This document shows, piece after piece, positions 26,077 through 35,988 of a stretch of DNA of 64,000 nt. Every line of letters begins with the position of its first letter. Within the stretch, counting starts at the first letter, position 1. The stretch is from UBA10646 sp003456175 (GTDB taxonomy: Bacteria; Bacteroidota; Bacteroidia; Chitinophagales; Chitinophagaceae): assembly GCA_031976225.1 (NCBI GenBank), contig DALYLQ010000001.1, forward strand, positions 1 to 64,000, given 5' to 3'. The notes under the pieces were generated by a model. That model was not told the DNA's origin, searched no databases, and saw only the letters and a list, made by a program, of their open reading frames with translations. The position numbers were made by a program, and so were the translations under genes.

Positions 26077-26808
26077 ATGAGCCAGCCCGTTACACTTTGT
26101 TTTGATTTTGGTAATACACGCCTCAAATGTGCAGTATTTGAAGGCGATGAGCTGCGCCATGTAGATGTATTACCCGATGCATCTGCCGATACCATTAGTA
26201 AGTTATTGAAGCAAACCAAGGCAACACATAGCTTACTTTCATCGGTAATTAACCACGATTATCAGGTTGAAATCAACTTGAAACTTGCTACCAATTTTCA
26301 TCTCTTAAACCATCAGAGCAAGTTGCCTATTACAACGCCAGTGGGTAAGCCCGAAACTATTGGAGCCGATAGGTTAGCGTTGGTAAGTGCTGCAACTTTG
26401 CTATTTCCGAAGCAGCATAACTTAGTGATAGGTTTGGGTAGCTGTATCACGTACAACTTTGTGAATTGCTTTCATGAGTTTATCGGTGGAAGCATTAGCC
26501 CTGGTATGGAAATGCGTTTCAAAGCCATGCATCAGTTCACAGCCAAACTGCCATTGGTAAAAGCCGATAGCAATTTCCCGCTTATTGGTTACGATACTAG
26601 TACCAATATGTTAAGCGGCGTAATTGTTGGTGTTGCAGCAGAAATAGATGGAATTGTTCAACGATATGCCGAAAAATACAGCAACTTTAACGTGCTTTTA
26701 ACCGGGGGCGATATGCCCTTTTTTGTACCCCATATCAAAAGCAAGATATTTGCCGACCCTTACTTAATGTACAAAGGCCTTTATGCAATTAGTAAAAACA
26801 ACCGTTAA
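26077..26808 (+). CDS. coaX: Type III pantothenate kinase
   Basis: A 243-residue CoaX, phosphorylating pantothenate as the first step of coenzyme A synthesis. ASKHA-fold motifs are FDFGNTRLK (phosphate loop), GADRLALVSAA, the GLGSCITYNFV phosphate-2 segment and GGSISPGMEMR. A near-consensus -7 element (GATATTTG) ends 6 bases before the start. The 3' end overlaps the next gene by 26 bases in another frame, so translation is probably coupled. Confidence 0.94.
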   Translation: MSQPVTLCFDFGNTRLKCAVFEGDELRHVDVLPDASADTISKLLKQTKATHSLLSSVINHDYQVEINLKLATNFHLLNHQSKLPITTPVGKPETIGADRLALVSAATLLFPKQHNLVIGLGSCITYNFVNCFHEFIGGSISPGMEMRFKAMHQFTAKLPLVKADSNFPLIGYDTSTNMLSGVIVGVAAEIDGIVQRYAEKYSNFNVLLTGGDMPFFVPHIKSKIFADPYLMYKGLYAISKNNR

Positions 26809-28147
26809 GGTTTTAATGATAGGTTTAATTGCTGCCTGTAGTCAACCGCTACTAGCGCAAGAAAACTCACCCTACTCACGTTATGGCTTGGGCGATTTAT
26901 TCCCCAACCAACACGTAGCTACCCGTGCAATGGGTGGTATAAGCGCTACTTGGAGAGATCTGGTAGCGGTGAATACCAGCAACCCCGCCAGCTATGCCAA
27001 CTTACAGCGTATTAGCTACGATTTGGCATTAACCATTGATAGCCGTACACTACAAGATAATGTGAACCCTCGTAACTACCGCAGCACCAACTTTATGCCG
27101 GCTTACGTAACCATTGGCTTTCCTATAAGCACAAAGCGTAATTTGGGAATGGTGTTTGGCGTGCGTCCGGTAACACGCATCAACTATAATGTAGAATCTA
27201 ACAGCCGTCTCGCTGGTATCGATAGTATCAAATCTATCTACGAGGGCAACGGTGGTTTAAATCAGGTATTTATTGGTTTGGGTAAGCGTTGGAAAGGCTT
27301 AAGTGTAGGTGCTAATGTGGGTTACTTGTTTGGCAAAAAAGAAACCAGTACTAAAATTCTATTGATTAACGATACTGTTACCTATTACCCAGGTATGCGT
27401 ACTAGTAATGTAACTTTCAATAATCCGTTTGCTAATATTGGTATTCAATACGAGTTGGTATTAAAAAACCGCTACGATACTTCTGCGAAAAGAAATATTA
27501 CGCATCAAACATACATGCGCTTTGGTGCTACAGGTAGTATGAAGCAAGATGTAAGAGCATCAGAAGATGTAACTGAAAATACATTCACATACAATGCAAG
27601 TGGCGGTATTTCTGCTATTGACAGTGTTCGCCGTCGTACCAATATTAGAGGTACCATTACATTACCAACTACATACACTGTTGGTGTAGCCGTAGGTCGT
27701 CGCTTGGGTGGTTTTGCTAATGCTCCTGACCAGTTCTTAGTATCGGCAGAGTATACCAACACACGTTGGAGCCAATATCGTTACTACGGTCAGCGTGATA
27801 AAGTACAAGATAATTGGACTGCTCGCTTTGGCATACAGTTTACACCCAATCCATTCGATAATCGCTTTGTACGTACAACTACTTACCGCATCGGCTTCTA
27901 CACAGGCCAAGATTATTTGATTCCAGAAAACAGGTCTATTAATGTAAGTGCATTAACTGTGGGTGGTACATTTAATATTCGCAAGTTTAGAATGTACGAT
28001 AATCAATTTACGCAAGTAAGTACGGCATTAGAACTAGGCCGCCGTGGTAGTACTAATAATAGCATTAGCGAAAACTTCATTCGTTTGTCGGTTGGTTTTT
28101 CGCTTACAGATGTTTGGGGTAAGCCACTTAAACGCAAGTACGATTAA
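26783..28147 (+). CDS. Outer-membrane beta-barrel protein
   Basis: A 454-residue exported protein with a signal peptide ending LLAQ-ENSPYSRYGLGDLF. The rest alternates hydrophobic and polar residues with many aromatic-terminated strands, and ends with an amphipathic strand near the C-terminus. It resembles FadL/OmpP1-like barrels of Bacteroidota, which often sit between coaX and lptC. A role in outer-membrane transport or assembly is inferred from position next to lptC. It overlaps coaX and is followed directly by the lptC region. Confidence 0.75.
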   Translation: MQLVKTTVKVLMIGLIAACSQPLLAQENSPYSRYGLGDLFPNQHVATRAMGGISATWRDLVAVNTSNPASYANLQRISYDLALTIDSRTLQDNVNPRNYRSTNFMPAYVTIGFPISTKRNLGMVFGVRPVTRINYNVESNSRLAGIDSIKSIYEGNGGLNQVFIGLGKRWKGLSVGANVGYLFGKKETSTKILLINDTVTYYPGMRTSNVTFNNPFANIGIQYELVLKNRYDTSAKRNITHQTYMRFGATGSMKQDVRASEDVTENTFTYNASGGISAIDSVRRRTNIRGTITLPTTYTVGVAVGRRLGGFANAPDQFLVSAEYTNTRWSQYRYYGQRDKVQDNWTARFGIQFTPNPFDNRFVRTTTYRIGFYTGQDYLIPENRSINVSALTVGGTFNIRKFRMYDNQFTQVSTALELGRRGSTNNSISENFIRLSVGFSLTDVWGKPLKRKYD

Positions 28148-28155
28148 TGATATTC

Positions 28156-28191
28156 ACTTACGTAAATATGAACCCATCATTTACCGTAAGG
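28156..28191. repeat. Short-form word and exact word around the lptC start
   Basis: ACTTACGTAAAT (28156-28167) ends at the lptC ATG. CATTTACCGTAAGG (28178-28191) is inside the signal-peptide codons, read as FTVR. The two face each other with a 10-base gap. Confidence 0.65.
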
Positions 28192-28752
28192 TACATACTT
28201 AAGGCAGCCGCTATTGTGGGCTGCTTTTTTATGGTATCGTGTGAAAATAGTTTACAAGAGGTAAGAGATCTAAGCCAGCGAAAAACCGGTGTAGAAGAAG
28301 CTACCAATATTGATAGCTATTTAAGTACCGATGGCAAAATGCGGGCTCGACTTACTGCACCGTTGATGTATCGTTATTTAATTGATACACCAAGGGTAGA
28401 GTTTCCTAAAACATTACATGTAGATTTTTATACCATCACTAAGCAAATTGAAACCAAACTAGATGCTCGTTTTGGTCGTTATCTTGAAAACGATAACAAA
28501 GTGTTGCTAAAAGATAGTGTAGTGGTAATTACAGTTAAAGGTGATACTTTATTAACTGATGAGTTGTACTGGGATCAGTTGCAACAAATTTTTTATACCG
28601 ATAAGCCTGTTAAAATTCTCAAACCGGCCGATAAAATATTTAGTATCAATGGCTTACGTGCTACGCAAGATTTAAAAAGTATCACACTGTTCAATATCAA
28701 TCCAGATACTTATTTGAGTGTAGCCGATAGTGCCATGCCGGCAGTGCAATAA
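28168..28752 (+). CDS. lptC: LPS export lipoprotein LptC
   Basis: A 194-residue LptC-type protein with a signal and a lipobox Cys (FMVSC-ENS). The LptC fold signature includes KMRARLTAPLMYRY, PKTLHVDFY, the YLENDNKVLLKDSV region and GDTLLTDELYWDQ. It carries LPS from the LptBFG extractor to the periplasmic bridge. E. coli LptC uses a membrane helix rather than lipidation. The ATG at 28168 is preferred; an in-frame ATG at 28147 overlaps the previous stop. Confidence 0.88.
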   Translation: MNPSFTVRYILKAAAIVGCFFMVSCENSLQEVRDLSQRKTGVEEATNIDSYLSTDGKMRARLTAPLMYRYLIDTPRVEFPKTLHVDFYTITKQIETKLDARFGRYLENDNKVLLKDSVVVITVKGDTLLTDELYWDQLQQIFYTDKPVKILKPADKIFSINGLRATQDLKSITLFNINPDTYLSVADSAMPAVQ

Positions 28753-28757
28753 CAAAC

Positions 28758-30092
28758 TTATGTAACTGCAGCAACGGGTAAGCTAATGGTGAATGTTGTG
28801 CCAACGCCTACAGTACTGTTAACGGTAATGGTGCCATGCATTTGCTCAATCAATTGCTTGCTTATATGTAAGCCTAACCCAATAGATTTTTCACCACGAA
28901 CACCATCGCGGCTTGCCTTAGTAAAGCGTTCAAAAACAAAAGGTAGTGTTTCAGGTGCAATACCTACACCTTGGTCTTTGATGGCAATTTGAGTGGTATA
29001 ACCATCGCTTTGTAGTTGTAGCGTAATAGTAGTGCCATCTTGCGAAAATTTCGCAGCGTTAGATACAAGATTATCGATTATTCTCGTAAGCTTGGCTTTA
29101 TTGGTGTAAGCAATTACTTTTTTTGTTGGGTTCTCAAGTATAATATGATGCCCGGTTTTCATTTGTAATTGCCAAGCGGCAACTACATCAACCATTAAAG
29201 CGTTCATATTAACAGGTTCTAGCAAAATAGTTTCAAAGCTGGCATCGGTACGAGCTGCATCTACAATATCATCAATAATGGTTCTCGCTTTCTGACAGCT
29301 AATACCAATCATTTTAAGGTACTCTTCTTGTTCTGCAGTTGGGGCTAAATTTTCAAGTACATTGGTAATGCTATCAATAGCATTAATAGGATTACGTAAG
29401 TCGTGTGCTACTACATTCAACATATTAACCCTTGCCTGCATGGCACGTTCAATTTCTTGATTCTTGCGTTTGATATGTTGTAGCTGAATAGTTTGATTCA
29501 CACGATAGCTATAAATCCAACGATTAATAAAAAAGAAGGCCAACAAATGGATATAACCAATCACTAACAGTAAGTTACGCTGCAAATGATTGGTAATTGT
29601 AATTTGTAATCCTACATGCATTACAACAGCAATAATAATAAGTAACAGTAGGGTTTCTAACAACTCAAAGCTCCATAAAGAAGCCACACTAATTAAGCCA
29701 ATTAAAAAAATAACAATAGATAGTTGTACATGTGCTGCCAGCCCTACCAATGTAGCAACCAACGTTGTTAAAATGAGGCTACACGAAAAATAAAAACTAA
29801 AAACACGCTTCCAAACAATGCCAACTGAAGTGGGTTTTTTTAAAATAAAACTTGCTAGCACAGCTATTACAATAGCATTAATCGCACAAAAAATTAAGAT
29901 GCTGCGTTGCTCTGCATAGCTCGGAATAAAATGCTGGTAATCAACAAACGGGCTCGTTACCACAAACAAACCACAGGTAGCAACAACAATATATGCTACC
30001 AATCGTACGAGTTGTACGTTAATGTTGGTGGTGTTATCAATGTACTCCCTCCAGTATCCGGAAGGAATAGAATTAAACAAAAAAACTTGCAT
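28758..30092 (-). CDS. Membrane sensor histidine kinase
   Basis: A 444-residue kinase with about six membrane helices in residues 25-205 (a 6TM sensor without a large extracellular loop). A short coiled coil follows, then HisKA with the H box VVAHDLRNPINAID and HATPase_c with the N box DNLVSNAAKFS and G boxes DQGVGIAP and GLGLHISKQL. No response regulator is adjacent, so the partner is elsewhere. It converges on lptC with a 5-base gap. Confidence 0.92.
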   Translation of the reverse strand: MQVFLFNSIPSGYWREYIDNTTNINVQLVRLVAYIVVATCGLFVVTSPFVDYQHFIPSYAEQRSILIFCAINAIVIAVLASFILKKPTSVGIVWKRVFSFYFSCSLILTTLVATLVGLAAHVQLSIVIFLIGLISVASLWSFELLETLLLLIIIAVVMHVGLQITITNHLQRNLLLVIGYIHLLAFFFINRWIYSYRVNQTIQLQHIKRKNQEIERAMQARVNMLNVVAHDLRNPINAIDSITNVLENLAPTAEQEEYLKMIGISCQKARTIIDDIVDAARTDASFETILLEPVNMNALMVDVVAAWQLQMKTGHHIILENPTKKVIAYTNKAKLTRIIDNLVSNAAKFSQDGTTITLQLQSDGYTTQIAIKDQGVGIAPETLPFVFERFTKASRDGVRGEKSIGLGLHISKQLIEQMHGTITVNSTVGVGTTFTISLPVAAVT

Positions 30093-30191
30093 TTAGTATT
30101 TGGGTACGTAGGTATTACAAAGGTACCTTTAATCTTGCAGCCCCGCAACTGCAACCAATTATTTAATAGACTTTATTGCACTTCTAAAACC

Positions 30192-31655
30192 ATGTATCAG
30201 CATTTATTATTCAATCAAAGTTTCATAAACAATCAGTGGCTATCAGCCGCAACAACGTTTGATGTGGTTAACCCTGCAACACAACAAGTTATTGTTTCGG
30301 TAACCAATGCCGATGAGCACCTTGCGGTAAATGCTATTGAAGCAGCACACACTGCTTTTGAAATATGGCAACACACTACTGCACACGAACGCAGTGCGAT
30401 ATTACTCCGCTGGCATCAAAGCATACTTGAACATGCGCCAATATTAGCAGCTTTGCTAACTGCCGAGCAAGGCAAGCCCTTGCAAGAAGCATTAGGCGAA
30501 GTACAATATGGTGCTAGTTTTATTGCATGGTATGCCCACGAAGCATTGCGAACTAACGGACTCACAATACCACCAGTAGTTGCTAACAAACAGCTATTCA
30601 CCATTAAAGCACCTGTAGGTGTGGTGGCCGCCATTACACCATGGAATTTTCCGATAGCTATGGTTACACGTAAGCTGGCGCCTGCATTGGCAGCAGGATG
30701 TACCGTAGTATTAAAACCTGCAGAAGATACACCACTTTGTGCCCTGGCTTTAGCACACTTGGCAGCCGAAGCTGGCTTGCCAGCAGGCGTGCTAAATGTA
30801 GTTACCACCGCACAGCCACAAACGGTAGGAGAGGTGTTAGCAACACATCCGCTAGTACAGAAAATTACTTTTACCGGCAGTACTGCAACGGGTCGTTGGC
30901 TCATGGAAAAAGCCGCAACAACAGTGAAGCGTTTATCGTTAGAATTAGGCGGTAATGCTCCTTTAATAGTTACTAATAATGCAGATATACCTACGGCAGT
31001 TCGGGGTACGCTACAAAGTAAGTATCGTAATGCCGGACAAACCTGCGTTTGTGCCAATCGCATTTATGTACAACGAGGTATTTACGATGCTTTTCTAGCT
31101 GCCTACACAAAAGCAGTACAAGCCATGAAAGTAGGCGATGGAGCACACGAAGGCACACAAATCGGGCCACTCATTAATGAAAAAGCGGTACAAAAAGTGT
31201 TACATCTCATCCACGATGCAACCGAAAAAGGAGCACAAATAGTATGTGGTGGTAAGCGCCTTACGGCAAATGCACTGATGCTGCAACCTACTGTACTTAC
31301 ACAATGTACACCCGATATGCAGCTTCATAACGATGAAATTTTTGGTCCTGTTACTGCTATTTATGTGTACGATACCGAGGCCGAAGTAATTGCCATGGCG
31401 AACGATACTATTTATGGTTTGGCAGCATACCTATTTACCAATCATATTCACGAGGCATGGCGTATCACCAAAGCACTACAGTATGGTATTGTTGGCGTGA
31501 ATGAAGGATTAATTTCTCACGCAGAAGCACCTTTCGGTGGTATTAAACAAAGTGGTTTTGGCAAAGAAGGCGGTGCAGATGGTATTAGCGATTACATGTA
31601 CACCAAATATGTATGTATGGGGCTTAACGATATAGCACCTAACGCTTCGCTTTAA
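30192..31655 (+). CDS. gabD: NAD(P)-dependent succinate-semialdehyde dehydrogenase
   Basis: A 487-residue aldehyde dehydrogenase closest to succinate-semialdehyde dehydrogenase. Visible are the Asn in ITPWNFP, the cofactor loop FTGSTATG, the catalytic Glu in LELGGNAP and the catalytic Cys in GQTCVC. It oxidises succinic (or a related) semialdehyde to the acid; no GABA transaminase is nearby, so the pathway is open. The long upstream open frame to 29907 is antisense to the kinase gene and is not used. The end overlaps tadA by 17 bases tail to tail. Word variants occur at 30320 (LAVN) and 31259 (LTAN). Confidence 0.88.
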   Translation: MYQHLLFNQSFINNQWLSAATTFDVVNPATQQVIVSVTNADEHLAVNAIEAAHTAFEIWQHTTAHERSAILLRWHQSILEHAPILAALLTAEQGKPLQEALGEVQYGASFIAWYAHEALRTNGLTIPPVVANKQLFTIKAPVGVVAAITPWNFPIAMVTRKLAPALAAGCTVVLKPAEDTPLCALALAHLAAEAGLPAGVLNVVTTAQPQTVGEVLATHPLVQKITFTGSTATGRWLMEKAATTVKRLSLELGGNAPLIVTNNADIPTAVRGTLQSKYRNAGQTCVCANRIYVQRGIYDAFLAAYTKAVQAMKVGDGAHEGTQIGPLINEKAVQKVLHLIHDATEKGAQIVCGGKRLTANALMLQPTVLTQCTPDMQLHNDEIFGPVTAIYVYDTEAEVIAMANDTIYGLAAYLFTNHIHEAWRITKALQYGIVGVNEGLISHAEAPFGGIKQSGFGKEGGADGISDYMYTKYVCMGLNDIAPNASL

Positions 31656-32091
31656 AGAAGTTTTTCATTAATGCGGCACATTCGTTAGCCAGTATACCAC
31701 TAATAATTTCTGTTTTAGGATGCATTGCGTTATTACCACCAAAAAAGTGTTGATAGCCATGCTTTGCATCACTAGCACCATATACTACCCTGCCAATTTT
31801 ACTCCAATACAAAGCACCGGCACACATATGGCAAGGCTCTAGTGTTACGTATAAAGTAGCATCGGGTAGGTATTTTGCACCCATGTGATTAAAGGCTGCT
31901 GTTAGGGCCAATATTTCGGCATGTGCTGTAACATCGTTCAATTGTTCTGTCATGTTATGTGCCCTGCTAATAATTTTATCTTGCATTACAACGATGGCGC
32001 CAACCGGAATTTCTTCTTTTTCAAATGCCAACTGGGCTTGCTGTAAAGCCTTGTGCATGTACCATTCGTGCGTATAAGGTGCGTAATGCAT
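31639..32091 (-). CDS. tadA: tRNA adenosine(34) deaminase-like protein (TadA)
   Basis: A 150-residue CDA-fold deaminase. The zinc site is HAE (VTAHAEILAL) plus PCHMC in TLEPCHMCAG, as in TadA, which converts A34 to inosine in tRNA-Arg(ACG). Guanine deaminases of the same fold cannot be ruled out without alignment. The ATG at 32091 is supported by a CAAAGTA (TACTTTG on the minus strand) element 5 bases upstream. It is divergent from asnB, which has the mirror arrangement. Confidence 0.85.
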   Translation of the reverse strand: MHYAPYTHEWYMHKALQQAQLAFEKEEIPVGAIVVMQDKIISRAHNMTEQLNDVTAHAEILALTAAFNHMGAKYLPDATLYVTLEPCHMCAGALYWSKIGRVVYGASDAKHGYQHFFGGNNAMHPKTEIISGILANECAALMKNFFKAKR

Positions 32092-32096
32092 GCTTG

Positions 32097-32154
32097 CAAA
32101 GTACAACGAAAGCAAGTACAGAAGCTTATTATTTACCGTAAGGTATGTACTTTG
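32097..32154. promoter_or_regulatory. Divergent tadA/asnB promoter region
   Basis: TACTTTGC elements lie on both strands (32097-32103 on minus, 32148-32154 on plus), each 5 bases from its start codon (32091 and 32160). A word copy ATTTACCGTAAGG (32131-32143) lies between. Both transcripts would be leaderless or nearly so. The elements are one base shorter than TAnnTTTG. Confidence 0.45.
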
Positions 32155-32159
32155 CTGCC

Positions 32160-34050
32160 ATGTGTTGCATCGCAGGCATTATATCACCGCATCGGGCATT
32201 GGTAACACACCAATTAGGGCAACGCATGGCACACCGCTTACAGCACCGTGGCCCCGATGATGAAGGCATGTGGCAAAGCGATGATGAACACACGTTACTA
32301 GTGCACAGAAGGCTTAGCATTATTGATATTTCCGAGGCAGGCCACCAGCCCATGCAACGTAATGAATACACCATTGTGTATAATGGCGAGCTATATAATT
32401 ATGTAGAGTTACGAACAACCTTGCAAGCACTCGGACAAGTATTCACAACACAATCAGATACAGAGGTAATTATGGCTGCAGTTGAGGTGTGGGGTATCAC
32501 CGATGCATTGCAGCAGTTTGATGGCATGTTTGCATTTGCCATACATCATCAACCAACACAAACCGTTTGGATAGCACGTGATAGATACGGCGAAAAACCA
32601 TTGTACTATCATGTTCGTTATGGCCTGCAAAACAGAGCCTTTGAAAGTATGGTGTTCGCAAGCGAAATCAAAGCTTTATGGGAGGTGGGTGCACCCAAAA
32701 ATATCAATGGTACGAGGGTACTTAATTACCTCACACTTGGTATGGTTCAAAACCCATTGCAGCCAACCCAAACCTTTTATAACGATATACTGCAATTGCC
32801 TCCGGGTAATTTTATAACCGTGCAACCTGCATTAGGTAAGTTGCAAATGCGTAGATGGTATAAGCCTGAATTGCAACGCCAACAAGCCTGGGAGCAGTAT
32901 GGTAACCTTACGGTAAATGAAGCAATAACCGTATATCAGCAACTGTTGCAAACATCGGTACAGCGCCGCCTTCGTAGCGATGTTGCCGTTGGGATGAGTG
33001 TTAGTGGCGGTATTGATAGTGCTGCCATTGCTGCTACGGCGTTACAACAATCAAACACACAACATTTTCATTTTTTTACGGCAGGCTTTCCGGGCTTTGA
33101 GAAAGACGAAACAGTATTTGCACAGCAAGTAGCAGCACATTATCCGAACCGTGTTACACACCATATCGTTACACCAACAGCGNNNNNNNNNNNTAGCAAC
33201 GCAGTGGCAACGTTTTATGACACATCAAGAAATGCCAGTGCAAAGTGCCAGTGTATTTACCCAGTATTGTATTTACCAGGCAGCTAAAGCAGCGGGTGTT
33301 ATCGTGCTGCTAGATGGCCAGGGTGCCGATGAGGTGTTGGGCGGTTATGAACGTTTTGTACAATGGTATTTGGTGCAACTATGGCGAACTGATAAAAAAG
33401 CTTATTGGAGCGAACGTAAACAAATGATGGCTAATGGCTTTGTGGCTAATGCTGGCATTGCACAAATTGCCGCAGGATATTTTCCTGAAAAAGCAGCAGC
33501 ACACCTGCAAAAAAAAGCAATCAATCAACAATACGGTACAGCGTATATCGATATAGATTTTAGCTGGAAGTATCGTAACCCCGATACGCTTGAAAAGCCA
33601 GTAATTCATGCAGTAGAAGATATTTTATGGTACAGTACGCACATTATGGGCTTACAAGCGCTGTTACAATATGCCGATAGAAATAGCATGGCATTCGGTA
33701 GCGAAATTCGGTTGCCTTATCTCATGCACAATTTGGTGAATTTTTCATTTGCACAACCATCGCATTACAAGTTTAAAGATGGGTACACCAAGTGGCTGCT
33801 GCGTAAAGCTGTAGAGCCCCATTTACCGCAAGGTATTACTTGGCGTAAGGGTAAGATTGGTTATGAACCACCACAGCAACAATGGTTGCTGCAACCCGCT
33901 ATGAAAGCTTTTATTCATGAAGCTCGGCACAAGTTGGTGCAAGCTAAAATGCTGCACAAATCGGTATTGCAAGCACCTATTAATGCTGCCAATGCACATG
34001 CTGCCAATAATTTCGATTGGCGCTATTTGTGCGTAGCTGCTATGTTGTAG
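32160..34050 (+). CDS. asnB: Glutamine-hydrolysing asparagine synthetase (interrupted by an assembly gap)
   Basis: An AsnB of about 630 residues. The class II glutaminase domain has the nucleophile Cys2 (MCCIAG, where the usual third residue is Gly), then RGPDDEG and YNGELYNY. The synthetase domain has the ATP loop SVSGGIDSAA and LLDGQGADEVLGGYE. Eleven Ns at 33183-33193 separate two halves that lie in different frames, so the true gap must differ from 11 bases by a frame-restoring number (for example 10 or 13). I treat the gene as intact. Word copies occur at 32906 (LTVN) and 33830 (HLPQG). Confidence 0.9.
33183..33193. other. Assembly gap (11 Ns)
   Basis: Undetermined bases within asnB. 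The reading frame changes across them, so the run is not the true length. Confidence 0.98.
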
Positions 34051-34111
34051 CCAACAATTGTTAGCTTTTGTTAACGAACTAAATAGCATCTTTGCGCTTT
34101 CAATTTTAAAT

Positions 34112-35260
34112 ATGGCACAACATCATATCAATACCAAGTGTATACATGCAGGCGTAACGCCCGACCCAACTACTGGCGCTATTATGACGCCCATTTACCA
34201 AACCAGTACGTATGTACAAGAAGCACCGGCAACACATAAAGGCTATGAGTATGCTCGTAGTCAAAACCCCACACGTTTTGCTTTAGAAAGTGCTATTGCC
34301 GAGTTAGAAAATGCAAAGCATGGTTTAGTATTTAGCAGTGGTGTTGCTTCTACAGATGCTGTAATAAAATTATTACAACCCGGCGATGAAGTGGTTGCAG
34401 CGAATGATATGTATGGTGGTACATACCGCTTGTTTTCAAAAGTGTTTGCCAAGTTTGGCATTGTGTTTAAATATGTAGATACTACCGATGTTGCAAATAT
34501 TGCGGCAGCAATTACACCAGCTACCAAACTACTGTGGATAGAAACACCTACCAACCCGCTGATGAATATTACTGATATCGCTGCGGTAAGTGCTATTGCA
34601 AAAAAGCATGGGGTGTTATTATGTGTTGATAACACTTTTGCTAGTCCGTATTTACAAAATCCACTTACACTAGGTGCCGATATTGTAATGCACAGTGCTA
34701 CCAAATATTTGGGCGGCCACAGCGATGTAATACAAGGTTGCCTTGCGGTAAATGACGATACACTAAGAGAGCAACTTTATTTTATTCAAAAAAGTTGTGG
34801 TGCCGTGCCAGGCCCTCAAGATTGTTTCTTGGTGTTACGTGGTATTAAAACCTTGCATGTGCGTATGCAACGCCATTGCGAGAATGGTGAAAAAATAGCA
34901 CATTGGTTACGTTCGCATCCTAAAGTGGGACAAGTGTATTGGCCTGGTTTTGAAGATAATAAGGGCTATGCTATTGCCAAGCAGCAAATGCGTGGTTTCG
35001 GTGGTATGATAAGTTTTGTATTAGCAAATGATAGCGTTGAAGAAGCAAAGCGTGTACTAAGTAGCACGCATTTATTTGCATTAGCGGAAAGTCTTGGTGG
35101 CGTGGAGAGTTTAATTAATCATCCGGCGAGTATGACGCATGCTAGCATCCCACGAGAAGAGCGTTTGAAAAATGGTTTAAGTGATAGCTTAATTCGCTTG
35201 AGTGTTGGTATTGAACAAGTAGATGATTTGATTGCCGATTTAGCACAAGCAATTGGTTAA
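34112..35260 (+). CDS. metB: Cys/Met metabolism PLP enzyme (cystathionine gamma-synthase type)
   Basis: A 382-residue fold-type I PLP enzyme of the trans-sulfuration family. It shows YARSQNPTR, the GLVFSSGVAS turn, the Asp in CVDNTFASPYLQ and the Schiff-base Lys in HSATKYLGGHSD. Family members are cystathionine gamma-synthase, cystathionine gamma-lyase and methionine gamma-lyase, and sequence alone does not separate them firmly. The symbol metB is tentative. The start ATG at 34112 replaces a longer frame. A word variant at 34741 reads LAVN. A terminator follows. Confidence 0.82.
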   Translation: MAQHHINTKCIHAGVTPDPTTGAIMTPIYQTSTYVQEAPATHKGYEYARSQNPTRFALESAIAELENAKHGLVFSSGVASTDAVIKLLQPGDEVVAANDMYGGTYRLFSKVFAKFGIVFKYVDTTDVANIAAAITPATKLLWIETPTNPLMNITDIAAVSAIAKKHGVLLCVDNTFASPYLQNPLTLGADIVMHSATKYLGGHSDVIQGCLAVNDDTLREQLYFIQKSCGAVPGPQDCFLVLRGIKTLHVRMQRHCENGEKIAHWLRSHPKVGQVYWPGFEDNKGYAIAKQQMRGFGGMISFVLANDSVEEAKRVLSSTHLFALAESLGGVESLINHPASMTHASIPREERLKNGLSDSLIRLSVGIEQVDDLIADLAQAIG

Positions 35261-35288
35261 GGCATTAACTGATTGATACCAAGTATCT

Positions 35289-35327
35289 AACAATTAAGAG
35301 CTCGCCGAAGGCGAGCCCTTAATTGTT
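35289..35327. terminator. Bidirectional terminator, second GCTCGCC-GAA-GGCGAGC copy
   Basis: An 18-bp stem with a GAA loop and a single mismatch, between metB and the convergent response-regulator gene. It has the same core as 6424 and 48986 but different, self-complementary flanks. Confidence 0.82.
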
Positions 35328-35373
35328 CTCATACATATTCAAAAAAAATATAGTTGTAATATGTTGCATCATT

Positions 35374-35387
35374 CATTTACCGTAAGG
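35374..35387 (-). repeat. Exact copy of the dispersed 14-bp word
   Basis: CATTTACCGTAAGG lies just downstream of the response-regulator stop codon (35390), between it and the terminator. Confidence 0.8.
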
Positions 35388-35389
35388 TG

Positions 35390-35986
35390 TTATGTTTGCT
35401 GCTCTCTGCTCATTAAAAAAATGAGTTTGGTGAAACTGCTGATATCGTTCTTTTGAAGCATTTTACGGCGATGTGTTTTTACCGTTTCATCGCTAATGTT
35501 AAGCTGTCGGGCAATTTCTTTGGTAGATAAACCTTGTGCTACCATGCTTGCAATTTGCTTTTCGCGACTTGTAAGGTTTAACTGTAGATTGAGATTGAGC
35601 CTGCGGTAAATTTTATGAAAAGCCATTTGTACAGCAACCCGTAATTGTTTATCGTTAAAAGGCTTCACCACATACATTACAGGCTCTTGCTGAAACGCAT
35701 GTTCTACTGTTTTAGCGTCAGAAAAGGCTGTAAGGAAAACTATTTCGCAACCATACAACGACTTTAACTGTGCTGCTACATGAATGCCGTTGGTAGTACC
35801 CTTAATTCGTACATCGCAAATAGCTACCGCTGGGGGTTCGGTACTTTGTGCACAAATTAAAAGTGCCTTATTGGCATCGGTAGCAATGCCCATTACATCG
35901 TAATCTTCTTCGATGAGTAGTTCTTGAATGCTGTTGGCTGTAATCAGTTCGTCTTCTATAATGATAATACGATTGTTCTTTTTCAT
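35390..35986 (-). CDS. LuxR-type response regulator
   Basis: A 198-residue two-domain regulator. The receiver (residues about 5-125) has the acidic pair ED, the phospho-acceptor Asp in AICDVRI, and Lys in VVKPF. The C-terminal HTH (about 135-195) is of the LuxR/NarL type with LTSREKQIASMVAQGLSTKEIA. It should bind DNA when phosphorylated by the kinase encoded 2 bases upstream. Targets unknown. Confidence 0.92.
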   Translation of the reverse strand: MKKNNRIIIIEDELITANSIQELLIEEDYDVMGIATDANKALLICAQSTEPPAVAICDVRIKGTTNGIHVAAQLKSLYGCEIVFLTAFSDAKTVEHAFQQEPVMYVVKPFNDKQLRVAVQMAFHKIYRRLNLNLQLNLTSREKQIASMVAQGLSTKEIARQLNISDETVKTHRRKMLQKNDISSFTKLIFLMSREQQT

Positions 35987-35988
35987 AC

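Noticed and set aside
28203..28232. GGCAGCC...GGGCTGCTTTTTT hairpin with a T run, looks like a terminator
   Set aside because: It lies within the signal-peptide codons of lptC; a terminator there would cut the gene, so coincidence is likelier.
30416..31063. 215-codon minus-strand frame
   Set aside because: It lies fully antisense within the aldehyde dehydrogenase gene, whose motifs are unambiguous.
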